Source of the DNA: Rhizobium sp. 18065
Lineage (GTDB): Bacteria > Pseudomonadota > Alphaproteobacteria > Rhizobiales > Rhizobiaceae
Length of the DNA: 64,000 nt
Direction of reading: 5' to 3'
Assembly (NCBI RefSeq): GCF_902706095.1
Contig: NZ_CACSJP010000016.1
Coordinates: 1 to 64,000 of the forward strand
This document shows positions 1 to 9,300 of this stretch, piece by piece. The translations under genes and the position numbers were made by a program. Every line of letters starts with the position of its first letter. The first letter of the stretch is position 1. The notes beneath the pieces were generated by a model, which saw only the letters and a program-made list of their open reading frames with translations, was not told where the DNA came from and did not search any database.

Positions 1-114
1 TTCAGCAAACTCAAACAGTTCAGAGGCATCGCCACCCGTTACGACAAAGACCCGATGAACTTTCTCGCCGCCGTCAAATTGGCAGCAGCGAGAATTTGGA
101 TCAGATCGTTATGA
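1..114 (+). mobile_element. IS5-type transposase, C-terminal fragment (continues off the left edge)
   Basis: An open frame enters from the left edge and stops with TGA at 112-114. It encodes a 37-residue tail starting FSKLKQFRGIATRYDK and ending in a basic stretch after LAAVKLAAARIWIR. The KQFRRIATRYDK...F...V.LAA pattern is the conserved C-terminus of IS5/IS427-group DDE transposases. How complete the element is cannot be judged. Its right terminal inverted repeat should lie just after the stop, but I could not delimit it. Confidence 0.8.
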
Positions 115-192
115 GTCTACGGCCTAGCCCGACACATCCCTGGCCCGAAACATCCCTGGCCCAACACATCACCAGACCGGCACATCACCAAC

Positions 193-220
193 AAAAAAAA
201 CGGCGCCCGGTGAGGCGCCG
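193..220 (-). terminator. Rho-independent terminator of the cold-shock gene
   Basis: On the minus strand a perfect 7-bp stem (CGGCGCC / GGCGCCG) with a 6-nt loop is followed by eight U residues. It lies about 90 bp past the stop of the minus-strand cold-shock gene. Confidence 0.85.
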
Positions 221-306
221 CTGGTTCCTCGTGCCCAGGGGGACAAGGATAATGCGAAAATGTGGCGCGCGTCAGGCGGGCGCCCTCATCAAGCCGGCAG
301 GTGACC

Positions 307-519
307 TTAGTCAGCCTGGATGTTGACGGCCTTCGGGCCCTTGCCCATGCGATCCGGCTCGGTGTCGAAGGTGACCTGCTGGCCGTCCTTCAGGGTCTGC
401 AGGCCCGAGGCCTGGAGCGCCGAGATGTGGACGAACACGTCTTTCGCGCCGCCGTCCGGAGTGATGAAGCCGAAGCCCTTGTCCTGGTTGAAGAATTTAA
501 CGATGCCCTTGGTGGCCAT
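307..519 (-). CDS. Cold-shock protein (CspA family), 70 aa
   Basis: A single OB-fold cold-shock domain that binds single-stranded RNA or DNA and acts as an RNA chaperone. RNP1 (KGFGFI, about residues 14-19) and RNP2 (VFVHI, about 28-32) are intact, and 70 aa is the usual family length. The ATG at 519 is chosen because the protein then starts MATKGIVKFF as in other alphaproteobacterial Csps, with an AAGGAAAT Shine-Dalgarno in front; longer in-frame extensions look like leader sequence. It is monocistronic with its own terminator. The long gene-free stretch upstream fits a regulatory leader, as in many csp genes. Rhizobia carry several paralogs, so no numbered symbol is given. Confidence 0.95.
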   Translation of the reverse strand: MATKGIVKFFNQDKGFGFITPDGGAKDVFVHISALQASGLQTLKDGQQVTFDTEPDRMGKGPKAVNIQAD

Positions 520-960
520 GGGGGATTTCCTTTTCCCGTGTTGCGGTATCCTCCGCGCCCGGCTGACCGGAGGCGGACAAGTTAAGTCCCGGCAGGCGGG
601 ACCGTCGAGTGGTCGCGATAACGGGGAAAGAACGTCTACCAGCGGGAGGAGGCCCCCAGAGACCGCATGACGCGGTCGAAACAATCGTTCCAGTCTCCGG
701 GATCATTAGTGCCCGAACATCAATAGAGGTATGGACATTTTTTCCGAAAGGCAAGGGCCAAAAATGAACGGCGCCTTTCCGTATGCCCTGCAAACGGCTG
801 ATATCCTTGATCATTGACAGGTCAACCGGGGCAGCCGTCCCTCCGGCAAGCACCCGCCCGGGCGCAGCAGCGGCTGCAGGCGGCGGGGGAAAGCCGGTCG
901 TCCGGTCTTGATGCCGCCGGCGGTCCGGGGTAGGGGAAGGGCGGCTGGGAGCGAGGTTTT
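520..960. other. Intergenic region between divergent csp and J-domain genes
   Basis: About 440 bp without a convincing gene. It must hold the promoter and any leader of the minus-strand cold-shock gene and the promoter of the plus-strand J-domain gene. Open frames here have no family resemblance and no ribosome site. No clear riboswitch or terminator was seen. Confidence 0.5.
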
Positions 961-1584
961 ATGATGGCGAAAACGGGTGCCACGGTGATCGATCCCTATG
1001 ACATTCTCGGCGTGGCGCGCGATGCCGACGAGGCGGCGGTCAAGGCCGCCTACCGCAAGATGGCGAAGAACGCCCATCCCGACGGCGGCGGCGATACGGA
1101 CCGGTTCGCGACGATCAGCGCCTGCTACGAGCTGCTCAAGGACCCGGTGCGCCGGCGCGTCTATGACGATACCGGATACGATCCACAACTGGCCGAACCG
1201 ACCGACCTCAAGGGGCTTATGGTGCTGGAAACGCTGGTCAATGACATGATCCTCGACGAGCGCGAGCCGGGCAGTTTCGACCCCGTCGCCGGCCTTCGCC
1301 GCAAGCTCACCGACGATATATTGAAAGCCCGCTTCCACATTCTCGAACTGGAGCGGCACCGCGCCCGGGTGCGCAAGCACATGGACCGGATCGGCCGGAG
1401 GCCCGAGGCCGACGTGCTCGGCTCGATGCTGCGGGCGCGGGCCACCTCGATCTCCGAGGCGATCAAGAACAGCGAGACGCAGATCGCCGCGATCGAGCGG
1501 GCCTATACGATGCTGGAAGGCTATTCCTACGAAATGGAACCGGCACCGGCGCATGCCGAGGAACTGCCGAAGGCAGCGGAATAG
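961..1584 (+). CDS. J-domain (DnaJ-like) protein, 207 aa
   Basis: The N-terminal J domain (about residues 12-70) has the diagnostic HPD tripeptide in AHPDGGG, preceded by DPYDILGV and followed by FATISACYELLKDP. J domains stimulate ATP hydrolysis by DnaK-type chaperones. There is no Gly/Phe region, zinc-finger or DnaJ C-terminal domain, so this is a class III co-chaperone and not DnaJ itself. The remaining ~130 residues are charged and helical and I do not recognise them. Two adjacent ATGs (961, 964) could both start; a GGGAG ribosome site precedes them. Cytosolic; client unknown. Confidence 0.85.
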   Translation: MMAKTGATVIDPYDILGVARDADEAAVKAAYRKMAKNAHPDGGGDTDRFATISACYELLKDPVRRRVYDDTGYDPQLAEPTDLKGLMVLETLVNDMILDEREPGSFDPVAGLRRKLTDDILKARFHILELERHRARVRKHMDRIGRRPEADVLGSMLRARATSISEAIKNSETQIAAIERAYTMLEGYSYEMEPAPAHAEELPKAAE

Positions 1585-1663
1585 AAGGCAAGCCGGCGGC
1601 CGAGCGATTGGCAAGGCCGGGGGCACCTGCTGCCGGATAGTCGGCACCATTGCCCCGGCTCGC

Positions 1664-2200
1664 TCAGGTCGGGGGCGCCGGACGTCTTTTCCTGGGCGGT
1701 TTCTGCATTGCCGCCCTGTCGCTCGGCCAGTCGGGATCGGACCGCACCCAGGCGCGCACCCTGGCGCCATGCACCGGATGCCGAAAGCCGAAGGCGAGAT
1801 TGAGCAGGATCACGTCGAGCCGGCGCCGGCCGACGGCGTCTTCATTCTGATCCGCCGACTCCTGCTGCAAAGACCCTTGCTGCACTGGCCAGGGATCGGG
1901 ATCCCGGCCGAGCTTGTCGCGGGCGCCGGCCGCAAGCCGGTGAAATTCGCAGCGCGTGGTGGCGCGATCGGCCTCGGACAGGACGGCGAGGCAACGCGGC
2001 CAGGCGGGCTGGCCGCTGCTGGCGGTGCACCGGTGCCGGCGGTGGCAGGCGCGCACCCGGCAGGCGTCGAGCTTGAACACCAGCTTGACCAAGGTGCGGA
2101 AGATCACGTCGTCGGCAGGTGCCGAGGTCGGATCGGCGGATGTCGGCCTGGCTGCCGAACTGGCGGATGATGGGGGGAGGTTGGTCTTGCGCTCGGTCAT
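1664..2200 (-). CDS. Hypothetical protein, 178 aa, basic with Cys-rich motif
   Basis: Start set at the ATG at 2200 (MTERKTNLPP), which has a strong CAGGAG ribosome site 8 nt upstream; a longer frame reaching 2320 lacks one. The first ~35 residues are low-complexity (Ser/Ala/Pro). A conserved-looking core follows: KLVFKLDACRVRACHRRHRC, then SEADRATTRCEFHRLAA. The CRVRAC..RHRC spacing suggests a small metal-binding site. The C-terminal third is Arg/Pro-rich. It resembles unnamed rhizobial proteins; function not recognised. It converges with the J-domain gene. Confidence 0.6.
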   Translation of the reverse strand: MTERKTNLPPSSASSAARPTSADPTSAPADDVIFRTLVKLVFKLDACRVRACHRRHRCTASSGQPAWPRCLAVLSEADRATTRCEFHRLAAGARDKLGRDPDPWPVQQGSLQQESADQNEDAVGRRRLDVILLNLAFGFRHPVHGARVRAWVRSDPDWPSDRAAMQKPPRKRRPAPPT

Positions 2201-3080
2201 CCTGGGTCTCCTGAACAGCGCTGGTGAAAGGGAAGGGTGGAAAAAAGGTCGCGCTTCGCCGCCGGTCGGATCGAACTCCTCCGGGGATGGTGGCAGTTTC
2301 GGACAGGGCGCCAGAAGCAACCTGATTTAATAATTTATATGGCTCCTTCCGGCGCCCTGTTCGGCGATTTTTGCCGGTTGCATGCGTCTCTCTGGCAAGG
2401 CGGCTCTGGCCGGCGAAACCAAGCGTTTCACCGTCAACCGGGCTTGGATCCCAAACGTCTCGTTGAGACGTCCTGGCCGGGTGCCCGGGAGGTTTCAGGT
2501 TCTCGGCGGATGTGCGCACATCCCGACCTGACCCTCGCCCGGGGAGCCTTGGCATTGTCGCCGCAGCTCCCGCCGTCTTTGTCACCGCACCCGTTGACCG
2601 GATCCGGCGCCTTGTTTGTGTGCCGCTGAGGCACGTCCGATGGCCGTTGGGATCGAGGTTGGCTCAAACCATCCGAGGTCTTTGCCATCCACCATCCCTC
2701 CACCGGAGGGAGACCGTTGCATCCGGCCCGGAGGGTCTGGCCAGCGACAGCCGCGCCCCCCGGCGCCGGTTCCGCTTCGCCGGGCTCGCAGCACCCGGTG
2801 TATCCGAAAGCGGAACGGGAGGAGTATGGCACGGACGGAAACGAGGGGGATGAAATGTGGTGCGTTTTATTGAAAAGACTGGGGGATTTGGAAAAGTCAT
2901 CCTCTCTCCAGAAGTCAAGCTGCAGGCCTAACGGCGCAGAGTGGCATCGCGACAATGAAAACCTTTTGATATCGCTCCAAAGAGCGCGGGGGTCGCATTC
3001 AATTAGAAAATTCAACCGTTGATTTCAGAAACTACAAATTGTTACATGGGCTCGAAGGAACGCGAATCAGGAACGGGGCA
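2201..3080. other. 880-bp orphan region with strong palindromes; left flank of the defence gene
   Basis: No supported gene. Two clear dyads are visible: ACGTCTC-GTT-GAGACGT at 2455-2471, and GGATGTGCGCACATCC at 2508-2523 flanked by CAGGT/ACCTG that extends the stem to 2496-2530. These could be an unrecognised structured RNA or an old mobile-element end. From about 2850 the base composition drops towards the AT-rich SIR2 gene. Several overlapping open frames exist on both strands, but all lack family similarity and ribosome sites. Confidence 0.4.
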
Positions 3081-5507
3081 ATGACAAAAAACCACCTTTT
3101 GGATGAAATGTTGACTGACGTTCATGCTGGTTTTCCTATCCTAATCGTTGGTTCTGGATTCTCCGCTCAAGCCAAAGATCAAAATGGCTCCCCCATGAAG
3201 ACGGGCGGACAGTTCGCGGCTTGGCTTAACAGCAAGCTCTCCTTCGCGAAGGAGTACCCACTCGATATCGTGTCTCGCGAATACAAAGAGGCTTTTGGCG
3301 AGCACGACTTGTTCGAAAAAATGCAATCTATGTTTACTTGTAGCGCAATTTCTGATCTGCAAACGAAAATGGTTTCATTGCCATGGAAGAGGATATACTC
3401 AACAAATTACGACGATGTAATCGATGAGGCCGCAAAATCTCTCTCGAAGCATATAGATGTAGTAAATGGAACAATTTCATCATCTTCCGATGTCGATAAA
3501 AACAAACTTAGCCTAATTCATATAAATGGCAAAATAAAGGATGTTGAATTTAAGGATTTTGATCAGAAGGTTCGGCTTACGAGAGCCAGTTACCTCACGG
3601 ACGCATTTCTGAATTCTTCGTGGCCATCAATGATGCGGGCAGATCTCTCAGTTGCATCAGCGATTGTTATATACGGATACAGCACTTATGACTTGGACAT
3701 TGCGCGGATATTGTACAGCGACCCGCAGTTTCGACAAAAGACATACTTCATTGAGCCTGTGGACTCAGATCCAGTTTTTAAGCGGGAGCTTGAGCAATTT
3801 GGTAGGGTGATCGAAGTCGATCCCTCTATAATTCTTGATACAATTAGACAATTCAAGGTCGTCCCTTCGGCCCCCAAAAATCTCCTCTCTTTTGAGCGGA
3901 TGGATATGCCTGCGACGGCCAAGTCAGCGAGCGGAGATGACGTTCTCTCGCTCCTGTTGTACGGAGATTTCCAATCCGTGGTCGAGGTTGGCTCGCAGCA
4001 TAGTCATCATAAGTACACTGTGAGCAGCAATATTGCGTCCGACATCAGGGAGAGAATTGTCTCAAATTCAGATAGGTATTTTCTGTTGCACTCTGACCTG
4101 GGCAACGGGAAAACGGTTTTTTGCGAGAAGCTCGCCCTTCTTTTAATCGCCGAGAAGAAAAAGTGCTATAAACTTCTTCAGTACGATGAGTATGTTGAGA
4201 GCGATCTATTTCAAATTTCCAAAGAAACAGATGTAGTTTTCTTCATAGAAGACGTATTTAGAAGCGGTAAAATAGTTTCAAAGGTCACTACAATGTGCCC
4301 CAATGCAGCTATCGTTGGTACTACTCGATCTGCAATATACGAACTAAGATCTCATCGTGTGAACGAGATTTTTTCTGCAGATTTCGTCGAATATGATTTA
4401 AATAAACTTGATGCCAATCAAGCGGATGAATTGATTGATCTCATTGATCAAAACGGGCTTTGGGCTGAGTTCTCAAGAAGGTCCCCTTCTGAGAAAAAGG
4501 ACTTTGTTACGAGAAATTGCAAAAGTGAGTTGCGTAACGTTCTGATTTCCCTACTGGAATCTCCATCTATAAAAACTAAAATTCTCGACGCCTACAGGGA
4601 TCAGCCGGACAGTGATGCACTTAGGGTCCTTGTTTCTGCGCTATTGTTAGATGTGGCTGGTTTCAATCCTGATATCATCCTCGTTAATCAGTTTACAGGC
4701 GTCGATATTTTCAAAAACAGGGAGAAGATAAATAACTCGTTCTCTATGGAGTTCGTGCAGAATGTAGGTGGACGAATTAAGGTGAAGTCTGCGGTATTCG
4801 CTGAGTATGTTCTCCAAAATGTCGTCGGATATAAATATATTGTGGATCGTATTATTGAAGTTATACGTACTTGCGAGAAATCAAAAAACAGTGCGTCAGT
4901 ATTTTCCGATATACAAAAAGAGGTCATAAGGTTTAGCTTTATAGACAGAGTTTTCAAAAGGAAGGACGCCGGTGATAGCTACAAGCAGATATATGACAGC
5001 ATTAAAGACTTGCCTTCGATGGCGCGCAATCCGCAGTTTTGGCTTCAATATGCAATAGCTCGACTCGAAGACGGAAACTACCGGGTAAGTGAAATACATT
5101 TCAAAACATCTTATAGTCATGCCAGCAAAATAAAGGGCTATGACACGTTCCAGATTGACAATCATTATGCAAGATTTCTGCTTGAAAGCCGTAAAAATGA
5201 TAATTCTCTGAAAGATGATTTCAAAGCCTTCATCGATGCCCACGCACTTCTTATAAAGCAGGCGCGAAAAGAGAAAGATGCTTACTACCCGTACAAAGTC
5301 GCTAGAATATATCTTGATTTCTACAAGGTTAGAGGTGCATCTTATACTCCTGAGCAATTGAGGGTTTTACTTAACTCATGTCAGGAAATGATTGCAGAGA
5401 TCGGAAAAGTAACGAAGGCGGCAAACAAGTATTATGTGATAGAAGAATGCTACGCTGATCTCACACGAATGAGCTCCGATCTTAAAAGTGCAATTGCGGG
5501 ACGCTGA
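3081..5507 (+). CDS. SIR2-domain NTPase, putative anti-phage defence protein, 808 aa
   Basis: Residues ~1-270 form a SIR2-like NAD-binding fold: VGSGFSAQ near residue 24, STNYDDVIDEA near 107, HINGK near 147, and IYGYSTYDLD near 197 in place of the usual G.S..D. A nucleotide-binding module follows, with a P-loop (SDLGNGKT, ~338-345) and an acidic Walker B (VVFFIEDV, ~385). The last ~320 residues are helical, probably TPR-like. SIR2 effectors fused to STAND-type NTPases (such as Avs5 and DSR-type proteins) deplete NAD+ when a phage product is sensed, and the layout here matches. The ATG at 3081 (AGGAA upstream) is preferred over an upstream TTG at 3039. It is a single gene and much more AT-rich than its neighbours, so likely acquired. 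Phage trigger and NADase activity are inferred. Confidence 0.85.
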   Translation: MTKNHLLDEMLTDVHAGFPILIVGSGFSAQAKDQNGSPMKTGGQFAAWLNSKLSFAKEYPLDIVSREYKEAFGEHDLFEKMQSMFTCSAISDLQTKMVSLPWKRIYSTNYDDVIDEAAKSLSKHIDVVNGTISSSSDVDKNKLSLIHINGKIKDVEFKDFDQKVRLTRASYLTDAFLNSSWPSMMRADLSVASAIVIYGYSTYDLDIARILYSDPQFRQKTYFIEPVDSDPVFKRELEQFGRVIEVDPSIILDTIRQFKVVPSAPKNLLSFERMDMPATAKSASGDDVLSLLLYGDFQSVVEVGSQHSHHKYTVSSNIASDIRERIVSNSDRYFLLHSDLGNGKTVFCEKLALLLIAEKKKCYKLLQYDEYVESDLFQISKETDVVFFIEDVFRSGKIVSKVTTMCPNAAIVGTTRSAIYELRSHRVNEIFSADFVEYDLNKLDANQADELIDLIDQNGLWAEFSRRSPSEKKDFVTRNCKSELRNVLISLLESPSIKTKILDAYRDQPDSDALRVLVSALLLDVAGFNPDIILVNQFTGVDIFKNREKINNSFSMEFVQNVGGRIKVKSAVFAEYVLQNVVGYKYIVDRIIEVIRTCEKSKNSASVFSDIQKEVIRFSFIDRVFKRKDAGDSYKQIYDSIKDLPSMARNPQFWLQYAIARLEDGNYRVSEIHFKTSYSHASKIKGYDTFQIDNHYARFLLESRKNDNSLKDDFKAFIDAHALLIKQARKEKDAYYPYKVARIYLDFYKVRGASYTPEQLRVLLNSCQEMIAEIGKVTKAANKYYVIEECYADLTRMSSDLKSAIAGR

Positions 5508-5697
5508 TCGAGGGTTGCAGCTGGGTGCCGAAAGCTATGCGGATCGGTTCACAAAGTTACCAAGTTCTGCATGGGTTCCGGATCCAGGTCGTCTCAAGGT
5601 GGCAATCTGCCCCTTCGTTACCCTGCACAGAAGTGCGAGGGATGTTCCTCATCCGCGTATTGTGGGATTTCTCCCAGTGAGCTGGGAGAAAGGAGTG

Positions 5698-5826
5698 TCA
5701 GAGGCCCGGTCTTCCCGTCTTGCCCTTGGTGCGCTTCTGTCGCTTGACGTCGCCGGCGTCCTCGTAAGAGCCGGCGCCGGATTTGGCGCGGATAATCGGT
5801 CCTCGGGGCGAGACCGGGGATGGGGC
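5698..5826 (-). pseudogene. 3' fragment of a second, diverged uvrB allele
   Basis: The minus strand encodes a UvrB tail (...PIIRAKSGAGSYEDAGDV..., ending GKTGRPGL) homologous to the C-terminus of the complete uvrB ending at 6339. Over 83 bp (5717-5799 versus 6358-6440) the two differ at only three positions, all synonymous. The last six codons have several base changes but only the final residue differs (Arg to Leu). The coding-side end dissolves into a degenerate copy of the palindrome that also sits inside intact uvrB. No start or upstream part is present, so this is a remnant. Confidence 0.85.
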
Positions 5827-5888
5827 TTGCGCATAACCCGCACTCAGCCGACACTCCACCGCTGAGCCAAATACCTCGGGAGGATACC

Positions 5889-6200
5889 ATGAAATGCATC
5901 ATCGGTTTCTTTACCACCAAGCCCGGACAGCGCGAGGCCTATCTCAGGGCGGCGCAGGATCATCTGGTGAAAAGCAGGCTTGATCCGGACTGTCTTTACA
6001 TCGAACTGGTGCCGATGCCCGAGCATCCGGACCGGATCCTGCTGGCCGAGGCGTTTACCAGCGAAGAGGCGCATCGGCGGCATGAGGATACCGACCATAT
6101 GCGGGCACTCTGGGCCGTCGGGCCCTTGCTGCTGTCGCATGTGGTGATCGACAATGTGATCTCCGACCAGGTGCAGCATATCGATGAGCGGTTTGATTGA
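5889..6200 (+). CDS. Putative quinol monooxygenase (ABM domain), 103 aa
   Basis: A small dimeric alpha+beta-barrel protein of the antibiotic-biosynthesis monooxygenase family (YgiN-like). It begins KCIIGFFTTKPGQREAYL and contains YIELVPMPEHPDRILLAEAF and the helix EAHRRHEDTDHMRAL. Length is normal for a single-domain member. These proteins act on quinol or aromatic substrates without a metal or flavin, or bind haem; the substrate here is unknown. The ATG at 5889 has a GGGAGG ribosome site. It lies convergent with uvrB, between the intact uvrB 3' end and the uvrB fragment. Confidence 0.8.
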   Translation: MKCIIGFFTTKPGQREAYLRAAQDHLVKSRLDPDCLYIELVPMPEHPDRILLAEAFTSEEAHRRHEDTDHMRALWAVGPLLLSHVVIDNVISDQVQHIDERFD

Positions 6201-6212
6201 GGGGGGCGCGCC

Positions 6213-6335
6213 CCCTCATCCGCCCTTTGGGCACCGCCGGCCCTTCGCATGGCTCAGGGCGTTCGACACTGCAATCGATTCACTGGATCGATTGCTTCGC
6301 TTCGCGAACCGTGTCTCACCCTCCGGGGGAGAAGG
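6213..6335. repeat. Degenerate intergenic palindromic repeat (RIME-like)
   Basis: Contains CCCCTCATCCGCCCTTTGGG near its start and CTCCGGGGGAGAAGGA near its end, the two halves of a palindromic repeat common in rhizobial intergenic DNA, here split by unrelated sequence. Compare the better copy at 28466-28578. Confidence 0.45.
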
Positions 6336-6338
6336 AAG

Positions 6339-9300
6339 TCACCGCCCGGGTCGGCCGGTCTTGCCCTTGGTGCGTTTCTGTCGCTTGACGTCGCCGGCGT
6401 CCTCGTAGGAGCCGGCGCCGGATTTGGCGCGGATGATCGGGCGGGGGTCGTCGGTGGATCCTCGGGTCGAGCCCGAGGATGACGATGTTGTGTCCGTGGC
6501 CGGCTTTTCCGGCAGTTTGCCGGGCATCGGTTTTTCGGTACGGCCGACGGTCATTTCGTCGAGGGTGTTCTTGCGGAACAGCGGCGTCGCCGTATCGGTG
6601 CCCGGGCCCATGTCGTCGAGGGTGGGTTTGGCGAAGTAGCTGCCCTTGCCCTCTGGTGAGCCGGATTTGTTGCGGCCTGACGTCGAGATGCGGGGTTGGC
6701 TTTCGCCTGCGTTGTCGGTGGGTCCTCGGGTCAAGCCCGAGGATGACGCCGGAGAGGTTGCGGATGGAGACGGAGAGGCTGCGGATGGAGACGGAGAGCT
6801 GGGTGCGGATCCTTTTCCATTGCCTCTCGAGCCTTCCGCATTTTTCGCCTCCTGTCTGGCCATCGGGTCGTCCATGGCGGCGAGTTCGGCGGCCTTGAGG
6901 CGTTTGATCTCGTCTCGCAGGCGGGCGGCCTTTTCGAAGTCGAGGTCGGCGGCGGCGTCGCGCATCGATTTTTCCAGGGCGTTGAGGTGGCTCTGGAGAT
7001 TGTTGCCGACGAGGTGGCCGCCATCGGCAAAGCCCTTGCCGCCGGTGACGCCGGAAATGTCGGCGCGGACGTGATCGCGCTCGTAGACGGAATCGAGAAT
7101 GTCGGAGATCTTCGCCTTGACCGATTCCGGCGTGATGCCGTGTTCGAGATTGTAGGCCTGCTGCTTTTCTCGGCGCCGGGAGGTCTCGTCCATCGCCCGC
7201 TGCATCGAGCCGGTGACCTTGTCGGCATAGAGGATCACTTTCCCGTCGACGTTACGCGCGGCGCGGCCGATGGTCTGGATCAGCGAAGTTTCCGAGCGCA
7301 GGAAGCCTTCCTTGTCGGCATCGAGAATGGCGACGAAGCCGCATTCGGGGATGTCGAGGCCTTCGCGCAACAGGTTGATGCCGACCAGCACGTCGAAAGC
7401 ACCGAGACGCAGGTCACGCAGGATCTCGATGCGCTCCAGCGTGTCGATGTCGGAATGCATGTAGCGGACGCGCACGCCATGTTCGTGCAGGTATTCGGTG
7501 AGGTCCTCGGCCATGCGCTTGGTCAAGACGGTGACCAGGGTGCGGTAGCCCTTGAGGCTGGTTTCCTTGATCTCGCCGAGCACGTCGTCGACCTGGGTCT
7601 TGGCCGAGCGGACCTCGACCGGCGGGTCGATCAGGCCGGTCGGGCGGATGACCTGTTCGGCAAAGACGCCGCCGGACTGTTCCATCTCCCAATTGCCGGG
7701 CGTCGCCGAGACGGCGACCGTCGGCGGGCGCATGGCGTCCCATTCCTCGAAGCGCAGCGGCCGGTTGTCCATGCAGGACGGCAGGCGGAAGCCGTATTCG
7801 GCCAGCGTCGCTTTTCTGCGAAAATCTCCTCGGTACATGCCGCCGATCTGGGAGACGGAGACGTGGCTCTCGTCGATGAACAGCAGGGCATTGTCGGGGA
7901 TGTATTCGAACAGCGTCGGCGGCGGCTCGCCGGGCTGGCGGCCGGTGAGATAACGCGAATAGTTCTCGATGCCGGCGCAGGAACCGGTGGCTTCCAGCAT
8001 CTCGACATCATAGCGGGTGCGCTGTTCGAGGCGCTGGGCTTCGAGCAGACGGCCGGCCTTTTCCAGTTCGGCGAGGCGCTGTTTCAGCTCGTCCTTGATC
8101 GACTTGATCGCGCCGTTGAGGGCAGGGCGCGGGGTGACATAGTGGGAATTGGCGTAGATCTTCACCGACTTCATCTCGCCGGTCTTCTGGCCGGTCAGAG
8201 GGTCGAATTCGGTGATTGAATCGATCTCGTCGCCGAACAGCGAGATGCGCCAGGCGGCATCCTCCAGGTGGGCGGGGAAGAGTTCGATCGTGTCGCCGCG
8301 CACGCGGAACGAACCGCGGACGAAATTGATCTCCTGGCGCTTGTATTGCTGGGCGACGAGGTCGGCGAGCAATTGCCGCTGGTCGATGCGGTCGCCGACC
8401 GACATCTGGAAGGTCATGGCGGTGTAGGTCTCGACCGAGCCGATACCGTAGATGCACGAGACGGAGGCGACGATGATGCAGTCGTCGCGCTCGAGAATGG
8501 CGCGGGTGGCGGCGTGGCGCATGCGGTCGATCTGTTCGTTGATCGAACTCTCCTTCTCGATGAAGGTATCGGAGCGCGGCACATAGGCTTCCGGCTGGTA
8601 GTAGTCGTAGTAGGAGACGAAATATTCGACCGCGTTGTCGGGGAAGAAGTGCTTGAACTCGGAATAGAGCTGGGCGGCGAGCGTCTTGTTCGGCGCGAGG
8701 ATGACGGCCGGGCGCTGGGTCGCCTCGATCACCTTGGCCATGGTGAAGGTCTTGCCGGAGCCGGTGACGCCGAGCAGGACCTGGGAACGCTCGCCGGAGT
8801 TTATGCCCTCGACGAGGTCGGCGATCGCGGTCGGCTGGTCGCCGGCCGGCTCGTAGTCGGAGACCATGCGGATGGCGATGCCGCCTTCCGACTTGTCCGG
8901 CCTGGCCGGGCGGTGCGGCGTCCAGATCTTGCCGTCCTTGAACAGCGGATTGCCGCTTTCGATCAGCGAGGACAGGGCTTCCACGGTTGCGGTGACAGCG
9001 CCGGGGGCGAGGCTTTCGGCCTCTTCCAGCGAGACATCCATGCCCGCGACCGGATTGAGGCCGGCAGCCGCGCGGGTCTTCGGATCGGAGGAGGCACCGA
9101 CGGAGACGCCGCGCGACGTGGTGGTCGCGGTGGTGTGTTTTGCGGTTGCCTGTTTTGCGCTCGCGCTGCCGTCGCTCTGCGACTTCGCTCCGCGGGGGCC
9201 TCGCACGGGCTCGGACGCCCGTTCGGGCTTGCGGCCTGCGGCCGATTGCTGGGCCTTTTCCAGCGCCAGCTTCTCGGCGTGGCGGCGGGCCTCGATCTCG

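Noticed and set aside
2434..3015. 193-codon minus-strand frame upstream of the SIR2 gene
   Set aside because: Covers palindromic DNA, lacks a ribosome site and has no recognisable protein features.
3039..3080. Longer SIR2 protein starting at a TTG (3039)
   Set aside because: The ATG at 3081 has a better-placed AGGAA site and the SIR2 fold needs nothing before it.
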